From Trematomus loennbergii (taxonomy: Eukaryota; Chordata; Actinopteri; Perciformes; Nototheniidae), in NCBI GenBank assembly GCA_012861695.1, contig JAAOOA010000002.1:31454873-31518872 (forward strand): DNA of 64,000 nt, in the 5' to 3' direction. Positions within the stretch are counted from its first letter, which is position 1; each line of letters begins with the position of its first letter. The position numbers and the translations under genes are program-made. This document shows positions 23,237-35,350 of this stretch, piece after piece. The notes under the pieces are model-generated. The model was not told the origin of the DNA. It did not search any database and was given only the letters and a program-made list of their open reading frames with translations.

Positions 23237-25701
23237 CTACATTTTTTCCCTGCTCATTAAATTTTTCTTGGTGTTTTTCTCTGGCTTAAATAAAATAATG
23301 AAACATTTTGGAGCGAATATACACATAGTTAGTCCAAAACTGGAGGCCAGAATGGCAAATATCTCCACAGCCACAGTAAATTTCCCAGGAGAGCTGACAT
23401 ATGCTGGGATAAATGTGATCCAGACTGCACAGAATATCAACATGCTGAATGTGATAAGCTTGGCTTCATTAAAGTTATTAGGTAGTTTCCGAGCTAGGAC
23501 AGCTAACACAAAGCAAAAGACAGCCAGTAAGCCTATATACCCAAGTACAGCCCAGAACCCCAAAGCTGATCCTAATGCGCACTCCAGGATGATTCTCTCT
23601 TTGTATGTCGTGAGGTTTTTAATTGGAAAGGGGGACTAAGAACTAACCAAATAGTACATATCAAAACTTGAATAAACGTGAAAGACACTACAGTCAATCT
23701 TTGCTGTGAAGGCCCAAACCATTTCATCAAATTACTACCTGGTAGTGTAGCTCTGAAGGCCGTCAGAACTACTATAGTTTTTCCAAGAACACAAGACATG
23801 CAGAGGACGAATGTGATCCCAAATGCTGTGTGGCGCAGCATGCAGGACCATTCCGAGGGTGCTCCAATGAACGTTAATGAACATAAGAAACATAGAGTCA
23901 GGGAGAAGAGCAGCAAGAAGCTCAGCTCAGAGTTGTTGGCCCTGACAATTGGTGAGCTCCTGTGACGATAGAACACAGCCGCTGTTATAATGGCGAGACA
24001 GGCACCACCGATTGAAAAAGCAGACAAGACGATTCCAAGGGCCTCGTTGAAGGAAAGAAACTCTACAGGTTTGGGAAGACATGTATCTCTCTCTGCATTA
24101 GGCCAGAATTCCTTGGGGCAAGGGAAACAATCAAAGGAATCTGAAAAAAAAGGAAAAGAGCTTTAAGCAGTTGGAATTTATATTTAATGTTGTAGATATG
24201 CATTAGAAACACAAATACCTGTAGCATTGCTAATCTCTCCCTCGGGACACGGTGTACAGTCATAACAGCAGATGGGTTTTCCTTTCTGAAGCACTTTACG
24301 AGTTCCTGAAGGACAGCTGTCAGTGCACACTGACACAGGCACCTGTCACATATATACAAATTAACTCACATGTAGACAGGTGTGCTCCTTTATTGTAAAA
24401 CATGTAATAGAAAGTAAGTAAACGTGTATTTTAAACAATAAAACTTAACATTTCATGTTAAAAATACTTTCTCATTATTCGTAACATTGGAATTCTAATG
24501 AGGTACCGAGGTATGAGACATCATATAGGTTAAACTATTGCTTTGGGGCTCCTCACCTGTGTGCCACCCTCCACCCAGGTGAGGTTCCTGTTGATAAGGA
24601 ACTCCTGGCCCACCGGCAGTGATGAATCGTATCGCCCCACAGTCACCAACTCAATGCTGCCACTCTCATTTCTTTGCCAGTTTACCAGCTCATATGTGGC
24701 CACAGGATCCCCGTTGGCATCAAATGACACATCATAACCATTTTGGGAAAAATTAACTTTTTTCAACTGATTAAGAACCTAGGGATGAAGTAAAGGAAGA
24801 TAGTGAAGGGGATAAAATAAATAATTTTAAAGTAAAATGAGCATTCATTTGATAACGTAGACGTGCAGCTTAAAAGAACATCATTATTTTTACTGACCTC
24901 TTTGGCCTCTAGCTTAGTGAACTTATCACACTGTGTAGTAGAATCAGTTTTCTGAAACACTGCGTTATGAATGGCATGCGCTATTGCATAGACAGCCTTG
25001 TACACCATGTTAGTGATTCGAAGTTGAGATGTGTCAGTGTATGAGCTCTGGAGCATCTTTATATATTCAGTTCCATCACACACACTCCTGTCCGTGGCTT
25101 CACCTGAAAACACAGAGACAGAGGGAGGTGTTTTTAGCCATGACAATTACATTCATTCATTCTTGTGTGTATTGTGTTATTTAACCTGACAAACCAGCAT
25201 TGCAGGATTTACATCACATTTCAAATTACTGTTTTGTGGACATGTCTATCTGTTTTTTACGTTATTAGTTTATTTTAGCAGCTCATATTTACACAAATCA
25301 GTCAAGACAAATACTTACAATTGTATAAGGCAACATATGTATTCCTTTCATTTAATACTGACTTGCCCTGTTTTAATGATGCATGATGGACACTAGAACC
25401 AGCAGTACAGGATCATCAGAGACCCTTATCACACTAGAAATACACTTTCTGCCCTCTGATGTCTGGTAGACGGTAACACACTAACAGGCCTACACAGCTT
25501 GATTCAACACGCAATAAGACTGCTGAACTCTTGAAGTCAGGACTTTGATACTGTCCCTCTACATTTAAATACTTGTACTTACTCTTTAACTCACCTATAT
25601 TATGTATGTACATATACCATATATATATTACTTCTCATAAAGCATACATTTACTACATTCCTTTTTAAAGTTCGTCTTCTTTATTTTATAATGACTGTAA
25701 C

Positions 25702-26580
25702 GCCGGGTTACGTATTGTAACCCTTGTTATATTAACACAGGCGGAGCCCTCTACTGGACTCTATGGGTACTACCTTATCATGCAAGCATTCACCTACTGA
25801 AATTTCTAAAGACGTAGCCGGCCCCGGGGCGGGCCTACCTGAATGCGTGCGCATCTCACTTCCGTATAAAAGGAGGCCTCGCCTCCTGACCACCATCCTA
25901 CACCACTCTTCAGCAGCGGTATAGGACAGACAGTGCCCCCAAGGTAGAGGGCTCCGCCTGTGTTAATATAACAAGGGTTACAATACGTAACCCGGCGTTA
26001 TATCTCTCACAGGCTCGGTCCCTCGGAAGGACGAATTCGAACGGCATGTCCTCCAGGTCGTCCATGTCCACCACCTCGAGGTCCACATCCTCTTCCTCTC
26101 CGCGCACCTGCGGGCCGAACTTCCTTAAGAAGTGCTCCGCACGATGCCGGCGGTTCAGCATCGGGATCGAACAGCAGGAAACGCAGGCCGGTGTCTGGCC
26201 CGCTCCCTGCTCGGCATGACCCTGCCCCAGGCACTGGAAGCATTGACGATGCGGGTCTGCTCCCGCAATCAGTCCAGGGCACGATGGGCAATTACGGTGC
26301 TTCAGGAGTGGTTCCATTTTCAACAAAATATTCTCTTTCTACTTCCTTTCTCCCAATAGTACGTCTCGGACTCAGTGCTAGGCTATCACCTCCGCTCGCT
26401 GAAGAGTAAAGGATGGTGGTCAGGAGGCGAGGCCTCCTTTTATACGGAAGTGAGATGCGCACGCATTCAGGTAGGCCCGCCCCGGGGCCGGCTACGTCTA
26501 TAGAAATCTCAGTAGGTGAATGCTTGCATGATAAGGTAGTACCCATAGAGTCCAGTAGAGGGCGGAGCCTGTGAGAGATA
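25702..26580. mobile_element. DIRS/Ngaro-like retroelement fragment with inverted repeats
   Basis: The insert lies in an intron of gene B; the empty site in gene C (41,350-41,375) reads ACTGTAACCTGTC. TAAC appears on both sides. It is built of two overlapping inverted pairs: 25,743-25,906 with 26,408-26,572, and 25,697-25,757 with 25,943-26,003. Each copy of the long arm contains TATAAAAGGAGGCC, a TATA-like motif. Between them is a gag-like ORF. Inverted ends and internal complementary repeats are typical of DIRS elements, but they normally do not duplicate their target, so the class remains open. Confidence 0.6.
25990..26317 (-). pseudogene. DIRS-like ORF1 (gag) N-terminal fragment
   Basis: The minus-strand frame starts MEPLLKHRNCPSCPG and continues with a Cys/His pattern (C-x2-C, then DPHRQCFQCLGQGHA and a second C-x2-C pair), followed by an acidic stretch. 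This zinc-finger-like pattern is typical of the N-terminus of fish DIRS/Ngaro ORF1 proteins, which are thought to act as gag. The frame runs into the inverted repeat, and no RT or tyrosine recombinase follows. Confidence 0.55.
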
Positions 26581-27544
26581 TAACCTGTCAACAAATATAT
26601 TCCACAATTTATATATTTTTTACATATATTTTAACTCTGCACTATATGTTTTGGATAAGCATATTCTGGAGCTTGATTTTTTTTTTTCAGCATTTATTTT
26701 ATGACCATTTTTGAAGGGAGACTTTCCCTAAATTGTTGTGCATTGAGGAATAAATAGCTTTCATCTAAACAAATAAACAGTCTGGAATCACTGCATAATA
26801 GCCTAAGTAGAATAATGTACATGTATGTTATTTACAATATATTAGACAGCATTGTTAATAAACATGACCTGAACATCACATTGTAAGATCATTCACCGAG
26901 ATCGGCCTCATGTATTTCATTAAAAATATTAGATTTCCCTTTCAGTCAAAATCTGGGGTTTGGTCTTTAACAGGCTGATCAATTCAGGGAGCTTCACTTC
27001 GACAGAACATTTAAAAAACTAACACAATCAAGACACTACCGTGAGTGTCATGTATGTTTAAAATTGGCACAACTTTCTCACTTTTTACCAGCCTGCAGTT
27101 GAATGCTTCCTCCCAGAACATGGTAAGCAATGAGGAGTCAGCCACTTTAGAGGGAGAGAGATCCAGCAAGAAGTCCCTCAGACCTGGGATGACAGATTTT
27201 TCAATGCCAAATCCGATAGCTCCAGCACAGAAGCTGAACCTCAGCATGTCTCGATCGGTTACCCAGGACTCAGTACCTATCCACTGGCGAGGTGGGGAAG
27301 GCTTGCTTGACAGTTCCTCCAGCAGAATTCTCATATCTCCAGGGGAAATAAATGCCACAACAACCTTAGCCGTTGACCTGGAGGGACGTTCAATTACATA
27401 TACAAATAATAGTTATAATATAAGACTAATATTGTCTTTTATAACAATATAAGTCATATGTATGAAGAAAAAAAAACATGAGAGATGATAAACAGATATA
27501 TTGGCACATTTCCTGTTGTAATAAAAACATGTTCCATCACTTAA

Positions 27545-28151
27545 CCCTTGTGTTGTGTTCGAAAGCTGTTACCGTTCATGGTGTTCGCGGGTCAAATTTG
27601 ACCCATGATTTATCTCAGTCCAAAGCACTCAAAAAATGACTATCATCCAATATTGTTTTAACTACATCATAACTAACTTATTATGCATTAATAACTGTAC
27701 AATCCTGTTGTAATTTTATTTTATGGCCCCAAAACACATTACAGTTGTGAGTTCAGGTTCAAGTGTTAGTGCACATATTCTTTGAGAATGGTGGAGTTCC
27801 CGTGGGGGGAGGGGGGCCAGAGGGATGGGAGACCAGGTGCATGTTGCAAAAAAGTATTGTTACAGTGGATGAAGGGGGTGGGGGAGGGGTGTCTAAAGTC
27901 AAAGATGAATCTTGATTGGGCCAAATTTGACCCAGAGTCACCGAAAACAATTCAGCTGGGTCTTCCCAGACCCGAATACCAAATTATACACTTTATTTTT
28001 CAAAGACCTTCAGACTTGGCTAAAATTGTCAAAATCAGGTCTGTTGTGGAGGATATCATGAAGCCTTGTTCCGATACAAAAAACTAGAGGGTAGTTATTA
28101 TATAATTTTAACTTGAAACGGGACACGGGAGACCCGAACACAACATAAGGG
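27545..28151. mobile_element. 607-bp TTAA MITE in a gene B intron
   Basis: The element begins CCCTTGTGTTGTGTTCG and ends with the inverted form CGAACACAACATAAGGG. TTAA flanks it at 27,541-27,544 and 28,152-28,155. Genes C (about 42,337) and D (about 49,750) have the uninterrupted sequence at this point. It has a GGGTCAAATTTGACCC-type palindrome but no gene. The features fit a piggyBac-type MITE. Confidence 0.85.
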
Positions 28152-29695
28152 TTAAAGAACTTGTTTTGGTTTTCTGTGCAGAAGGTCAGTGTCAGCACAG
28201 TGAACCAAATCAGTGATATAGAAACCTGCGGATAACGTCAGCTACTCTCTGGATCCGGCTACGTGGGTGGGTCCGAAAGAAAGACTCAGAGTATTCCACA
28301 CAGATCCCCTCTTTACGTGCTGCATGCAGGAAAGACGCCATGCCATTGTTGCCATAGTCAGAATCCGACCGGACAGCACCTATCCAAGTCCAGCCAAAGT
28401 GTTTTACCAGCTTGGCCAGCGCGTCAGCCTGGAATTGATCACTCGGGATTGTTCTGAAGAAAGTCGGGTACTGCTGCTTATCAGACAGGCATGCACACGT
28501 GGCAAAGTGGCTCACCTAAAGAAAACAACAGTTATTTAACGGGACAGAGGCAAAACAAGTAATGGACTTAAACACAGTTTGCAATAAATTCTTAATATTT
28601 ACTTGGGGTATGTTGAAGGGCCCAATGATACGTGACACACTGATGGAAGGCGTGGACCCAGACTCACCAACGACAGCCATCACCATACCAGACTGCGAAC
28701 ATTTGTCGCCGGTGTTAAACACCGGGTCCAGTCCCCCTGAAAGCTGAAATGCAACATGCACCGCCACGGACACCGAGGCACATGAGTCGTAGATATCATA
28801 ACCAAGCTTGATCCCCGGAAGCAGCTCCGTGTTGTTGTTAATCTGCTCGATGGCGAAGACCATTGCATGTGAGAAGCGCAGTTCACGGGGGTTGATGCTG
28901 CACCAAGACATCTGTGTTAATGTTCAAACTTAAAGATTTGAAAATACGTGACAGACTACAAGATGACTGCAATTATATGGCCTGGATAATAACGAATAGC
29001 ATCTCTGTAGTCTTTATGGGAATTGCATCTGTCAAAAACCCAAACACTTGATTATATATCCAATATTCACAATAACTTTGATGAATTGATTCAATGGTCC
29101 AATAAATCACAAGTTTCACAGTTCTCCATTCAAAAAAGTGTTAAGTATGTATACATCAGTTAAACTATTGCCTTTTATGAAATAGAAAAAATAAATCCAC
29201 ATTATGTAAAAAACTAAAAGATTTATAAATGATTATTATTTTTGAAGTTTGTACATACAATACAGTACATTGCAACACAAATTCACAATATACACATCAA
29301 TACTGTATATGCCCACATTCTAGCCAAAATCTCCCTGTACTAACCTCCCTGCGCAGCTTAGTGGCTCGGGCATGGTGGTGTAGTTATGCTTCACGTGTGC
29401 ATGTTGGAGTGTACGGAGAAAACACCCCCAATAACATAGTCACCGTCCATAGAGATTGCAGGTTGACGAGTGGTACCTTGTAGCTTACATGTCACAGATG
29501 AAGCATTAGTGCTAAGCACAGCAGCAGTCCTATCCCCTGTAAGCCCAGCCGCTTGTTTCACACCATCCCCAAAAATATTCAAAACAAGAACTGACTTCAG
29601 CTCACACAAAGCTATAGACAGTATCAGACCAATAAGAGACATCTCCATCATCAACTGTCGTCAAGTGGGCAAACTGTACTGTGTGTTCTCACTGG

Positions 29696-29701
29696 TTTAT
29701 A
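29696..29701 (-). promoter_or_regulatory. TATA box of gene B
   Basis: TATAAA on the minus strand, 45 nt before the start codon at 29,651. The same box is at the same distance in genes C and D and lies in a well-kept upstream block, so it probably sets the transcription start. Confidence 0.55.
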
Positions 29702-32700
29702 ACGTTTTTCAGGCGCTTCCCTCCTTCTACCATACGTCACTTTGCTATTAGAGAGAGAGCATGCCCAGCGCTGACAAGACTTATTTATTTTATTCTATAT
29801 TTTACATGAAACTTTTCTTCAAATAATCATCATTGACAAAGTCATGCTGTTTGGATGGATGCCCAAATACTCTAATCTAAAGCCATCACAGCAGAACTTC
29901 TGCTGAAAAGGCAGACATGTCCTTCAATGGCCAATATACTGTACATGTTTTATGTTTTTCTAGGATCAGTAGCCTATATGATTTTCAGAAAAGGAGGTGG
30001 GTGGATGATTAGAAATAATCTTGTTTTGGTGGTTATTTGCTCATTGTTCCCCATCTTTTTAAGCTTTATGGTTTTGTTTTTTTTAAAGCAAAAATCTTGG
30101 CTGAGATTCTTGTGACTATTGCTTAGTGGTTTCAGAACAATGCTGTTTGTTGTGCTGTGCAGATCCTCTGAACCAGTGAAGGCTTTTCAGCAGCACCTTT
30201 ATAGTTTGCATAATTGCCCCTTTAACCTGTTAAGCCCGAGAGACCCCGGTACCGGGGTACTGCCGCAACATCTTGCAGGAAACAGTGTCTGAGGGCATGT
30301 TCATTTAATAAAACTATGAATGTTTTATATCCATGTAACGGGAAGAAACTCATCTAACTGATCATTTTTTTTTTTTTTCAAAAGAAAACCCACAATGCTA
30401 ATACTGAGCCTCTGAAAATGCTAACACCTTACTGCACCGAAAATCACTCACAAAACCTTATTATTTATCTTTTCACCACATCCAACACATTGTTTCACAT
30501 CGTGAGGTGACACAGAATCTAACGACACCGACATTACCACTGAATTATACGTATTTGCGACGTTATAAGCAAAAACGGACATCAAAACAGGTGACGCTAG
30601 GTAGCTAAAAATGCTAACATTTTTACCTTGGCTCTGTAGTCTCTCCAAAGTGGTCTTCAATGGCATTAAAACGATAAAAACGCTGCTGAAGTTAATCCAT
30701 AGGTTAATCTAATGTGTCTGTGTCCCTTTGAAATGATTTCTGATAATCCATAAGCATTAAAACTGCTTTTCCGTTTCCAGATGTCAAAGCTAGAGATTAC
30801 ATGCGCGAAGCCCCCACCTCTTCTCTTCACAACGTGTGTGTGGGGGACTCCCCCTTCGATTCTATTGGCTCTAACGGTCAGAAAGAGGTGTCAACCATTA
30901 AAATCGAGCAAGGGGGGCCAGAGATATGGAAAATCCACCCAAATGACCCCAGAAGTGGATTCTTTTTGCTAAATCTCTCTAAAAAGGTCAAATGTCACTT
31001 GTTTTGCATCAATCTGGATACAGGGTACTTATTATATGTTGTACTTTGGATTCCTGAAGCTTTTAGTCTACTAACCAATCATCCAAGGGTAGTTTTCACT
31101 ATAAGTAAAAAAGAATGTTTGGACGGACACTATAATTTACAGTTTTTTACTATGTCAAATCTGAATTTTCTTTAAAATAAAAAACATCTACAGATGGAGC
31201 GTCTTATTTTGGACAGTTTGAAACGCGAGGGTCGTGATTGGCTCGTGCACGTTCCGTGATGAAGAGCCGGCCCCCAGTCTGACTTGATACCGCCCCCGTG
31301 ATAAATACATTTAATTATTGTGAAGCCAGCTGCAATGGATCATTGATCCACCAGGGGGTGCAGTGGGGTTCCACACTGGAGTCATGTGAAATCAACTTCG
31401 ACACAGTAAACTGGATGTACAGTATGTCTGGTACTAATGTATAGCGGATCTTTGTTAAGATCCATATGTCACGGATAGGATCATAGTCTGTGCTAAATAA
31501 GACATGTAATCATTTACAAAACATCACCATGTTGTTATTTAACAAAATAATGTTGTTTAGTCGAAAAAAACGAACGAGAGGAAATGCAGCCGGCTCTCCC
31601 GATTTTTTATCCTAATTTAATCATCATCTTCACCACGATCATTGATGTTTATGTTCGCCGAATTGACATGAAATCACTGACAAATATGAATATTCTGTAT
31701 TCAACTTCATTGAAACGATCAGGATGGGTGTTATTTTTCCCCACAATGACCAAGTCGCTGCAAATTATCCCGTTTATTACATGGCACATTCTCAACAAAG
31801 TAACGACATGACTCCCAATCTTAATTGAAATGCTTTTATGGATATAGAAAATGTTTTTATTGATTTAAAAAATAGTTGTATGTATTGATTTAAATTGACA
31901 TGCTAAGAGAAATAGTCACTAGACACTTGACACAGTGGCTTTAGGCAAAGCAGAAAAAGAACACTCAAACCGAGAGATGTTATTATTACAACGTGACTTC
32001 ACTATTATTTAACAACTGTTTTTATTGGGTTCTTTTATTTGGGGTTAAGTATAGGTGAATTGCACTAATGTGGGAAGATCGTGATGTCTCCTCCGATCTG
32101 CTTTATGATATTCTTTCTCCCGCTGTGTAGATTGGGGGATCGCCGTCCAATGTACTTTTATTTAGCATCTGAACACACATGTAAACAAATCATGCCCGGG
32201 AAGCGAAGACCCGGCGGAAACAGCTGGTCTGGTTCACTAAAATGTCCGTGCGGAACAATACCCCAACCCATAGATCCGTGGGTGAATAATGTCAATCACC
32301 ACAATGTACAGTATGTCTGGTACTAATGTGTAGGTTACTCTGAGTGACAAGCTTACAGTTAGTGAAGTAACACTTTTTTTTTGTGAGTCACGACCTGACT
32401 GTTTCATTCTAACATAACGGCCGCTCCAAATATGACTGTTTCCACTCGGACTTCAATACAGCAACACCATTGTTTGGTTTCCATGGTAGCGTGTCTCTTT
32501 AGTAGCGTGCACTTCTTTCCTGTAAATTACAGGTCCAGCCAGGCAAAACAGTAATATGAAATATGAACGTTAGTTTTTAACTGAAATGATCAAATAAAGT
32601 CAAAATGTCACAGTGTTTACAAACATTGACCATACCGTTCACCAGCCACCACCCACCTATGTTGAATATAGCCTACTCTTTGTTTAAAACTAATTGGCCA

Positions 32701-32863
32701 TCGGAATGTGTGTGTCCCAACCCCCCCCCCTGTGATATCTCTTCTCCAGCAGTCTGTAGGTTTGTGTTCGCATATTTATGCTGTCGCAGTTCCTGTTCTT
32801 TCTATCGCGCATTGCCGGTATGAAAGGGTCTGTGCCGGAAATATCAAGATAACACGGCAGGGT

Positions 32864-33215
32864 CCGTTACAGTTTGTTTTCATCTGATTTCAAATAAACA
32901 AAGTCTTGGCTTTCAGAATATTAAACTTGTTTCGGCAAATTTAGATGATAAATACAACTATGAAGCTTGTAACGGCATAATTACTTAAGCGGAGAACGGA
33001 GTAATGTAACATTACAGCAGGCATAACAACAGCCGGTGTTTATTTTATTATTATATATAGTCGTTATTCATTTGTTTTAAAGCTCAATAAGGAAGATTTA
33101 AACTTTCACACACATTGACCGGCGAAAAACCGGTTCACCTACCCCCCTCTGAGTGAATACCTTCACATCTTGTCACAAACTTTTTGGAAGAAAAGACTGA
33201 CCCAAGATATCTTGG
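32864..33215. repeat. Left arm of an internal inverted repeat
   Basis: It starts GGTCCGTTACAGTTTG and runs to AGAAAAGACTGACCC; its reverse complement lies at 34,575-34,931. A single copy of the outer half lies at 1,305-1,497, and part of the inner half is repeated directly at about 33,620-33,830. Confidence 0.75.
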
Positions 33216-34394
33216 TTTGATTTGGAGAAGGATTTTAAAGCCTATTGTATACTAACTCTTCCCGTCAAGAATATGAATAGAACTTAGATAGATCACTTCT
33301 GCGAATGAATAGCTAAAAATATGTATTTCTTAATAAACTAAATAGGCCACCATTGGTAGCAGTTCTCATTATATACTTCTCAGTAACTGCTCCCCTTAAA
33401 TTAAATGTATTCTGTAGATTTTGGGGATTCATTAATGCATTTATTGCCATCACCATGCTTTTTCAAGACTCTTTTCAATTCTATCATTTTATAAGGACTT
33501 TTCAATGTTCGACATCGCGTGAAACAGAGGATTAATTTCGACATTCTGTATTCCTTGCTTACTTCCTTAAACCTTTTCTCCTCCTTATCTCTTTCATGAC
33601 TTTTTTTTAATGCCGGTGTATATTTTATTATTATATAGTCGTTATTCATTTGTTTTAAAGCTCAATAAGGAAGATTTAAACTTTCACACACGTTGACCGG
33701 CGAAAAACTCTGCCGGTTCCTTCGGCCCCCACCACGTTGAATAAACAGAAGGCTGCTTTTGTGGAGGAAGTACTGTATGTTGATTTTTGACATGTACATG
33801 GGTACAAACCCCCCTCTGAGTGAATACCTGTTGTACCTGTCTGGGGCTAAGCCCATAGGATGATGCTCTGATGTCATCACCCTCGCACATTTGTCATATG
33901 TTTACAAAAAACGATGTTAACACTTTCTCGTTCTTAATATATGCTATATTTAGGGTCGATATGTGTTGAATTTACTTTAAAATAGCAGATCACTGTGATT
34001 CGGCGTAGTGAACGTGTGTCTCTTCTCCGCGGCTCCTCCGTGCAGAGAGCCCCCCCCCTTGACAATTCACGAGCGTCTAACTCTCTCCCCCCTCCCCCGT
34101 CGCACCTTCTAACAGAACCCCCCGACATATCAAATCCCAATTTAAATGAAAGAGTTTTAAAAATGTTTACGTTTTGGTAAGTTTTTAGGGAAATGTTGTA
34201 ATATTGCAACGTTGGCCTTAGGTGGGAGCAGAATTTCTGTATTTCTACTCACATTGTCTGAATAAATATATTGAACAACTAAGGGTTCATTTGCAGGATT
34301 GATTGCTTACTTAGCCCTATATCAGTATATAGCATGAATAATAATCACACATCACTCATATTTGTTATGAATAATCATTTATCATTTATTAAAT

Positions 34395-34432
34395 AGTAAG
34401 TTGCTTTGGATAAAAGCGTCAGCTAAATGCAA
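34395..34432 (+). repeat. SINE tail fragment
   Basis: TTGCTTTGGATAAAAGCGTC followed by AGCTAAATG, the same 3' tail as the SINE at 36,744-36,903. Confidence 0.6.
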
Positions 34433-34472
34433 TTTATGAAAGCCTCACTCAGGATTTTTTTAACAAGTGTTT

Positions 34473-34650
34473 TTCGACAATGTCAATTTCACTTTCCACT
34501 ATGTCCACCGTTGTTTTTCACAACCAATGGCAGAACTTTATTGAGGCCTGTAATTAGTCAACTACAGGTCTCTTGGGTCAGTCTTTTCTTCCAAAAAGCT
34601 TGTGACAAGATGTTAAGTTAACAGGTATTCACTCAGAGGGGGGTCGGTGA
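34473..34650. repeat. 178-bp direct repeat, first copy
   Basis: The stretch from TTCGACAATGTCAATTTC to GGGGGGTCGGTGA recurs with the same length and, by eye, no differences at 35,173-35,350. It overlaps the right arm of the inverted repeat. Confidence 0.85.
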
Positions 34651-34931
34651 ACCGGGCAGAGTTTTTCGCCGGTCAACGTGTGTGAAAGTTTAAATCTTCC
34701 TTATTGAGCTTTAAAACAAATGAATAACGACTATATATTATAATAAAATAAACACCGGCTGTTGTTATGCCTGCTGTAACGTTAACTTACTCCGTTCTCC
34801 GCTTAAGTAATTATGCCGTTACAAGCTTCATAGTTGTATTTATCATCTAAATTTGCCGAAACAAGTTTAATATTCTGAAAGCCAAGACTTTTTTTATTTG
34901 AAATCAGATGAAAATAAACTGTAACGGACCC
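34575..34931. repeat. Right arm of an internal inverted repeat
   Basis: Reverse complement of 32,864-33,215, with small indels such as an extra GGGCAGA near the middle. The unpaired centre is about 1.4 kb. Confidence 0.75.
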
Positions 34932-35172
34932 ATATTATTCATATTCTGAGTCATAAAGACTTTATTTAAAATAAAAATAAACATTTATAACTAGTTTAGG
35001 TTGTTTGAGAGGTAATTGAAATAGCTAAGGGTGATGATCTGACTTGAAGTGTGTGTTTTTTGCTCCTCCCGCTGCATCACAGCTACCATTCTTTAATTAG
35101 ATGTTTGATAAGTGCATGCAGATCACATAGTAAAACACGTACACAGATACATTATTTTGTATTTTTATTAAA

Positions 35173-35350
35173 TTCGACAATGTCAATTTCACTTTCCACT
35201 ATGTCCACCGTTGTTTTTCACAACCAATGGCAGAACTTTATTGAGGCCTGTAATTAGTCAACTACAGGTCTCTTGGGTCAGTCTTTTCTTCCAAAAAGCT
35301 TGTGACAAGATGTTAAGTTAACAGGTATTCACTCAGAGGGGGGTCGGTGA
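35173..35350. repeat. 178-bp direct repeat, second copy
   Basis: Same as 34,473-34,650, and apparently identical to it. This points to a recent duplication or gene conversion inside the nested element. Confidence 0.85.

Larger units (their letters stand above)
23237..29651 (-). pseudogene. Gene B: V2R/OlfC-like receptor, 8 exons, two frameshifts
   Basis: Exons (minus) are 29,651-29,345, 28,897-28,603, 28,515-28,226, 27,377-27,082, 25,103-24,898, 24,778-24,557, 24,342-24,219 and 24,140-23,237. All splice sites are GT/AG, and exon lengths equal those of genes C and D apart from the lesions and small in-frame differences in the first and last exons. Exon 1 lacks one base near 29,394 compared with C and then reads into a stop. 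The last exon has five Gs instead of six at 23,630-23,634, just before TM5, shifting the frame. Domains are signal peptide, ligand-binding lobes ([24 protein letters not shown]), Cys-rich linker and seven helices. The site usually written SEAW reads TESW here. Either a young pseudogene or a good gene with two indel errors. Introns carry a DIRS-like element and a TTAA MITE absent from C and D. Confidence 0.87.

Noticed and set aside
18758..24020. Plus-strand open frames opposite the receptor membrane domains
   Set aside because: They recur only because the opposite strand is conserved coding sequence, and they have no start context or family features.
27782..28087. 101-residue plus-strand frame
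   Set aside because: It lies wholly inside a TTAA MITE and has no recognisable domain.
1942..30666. 72-residue frame shared by 1,942-2,160 and 30,448-30,666
   Set aside because: It is in two copies of one transposon and shows no transposase motif. Repeat identity explains it.
33353..33649. Short open frames in the nested element
   Set aside because: AT-rich, not kept between repeat copies, no family resemblance.
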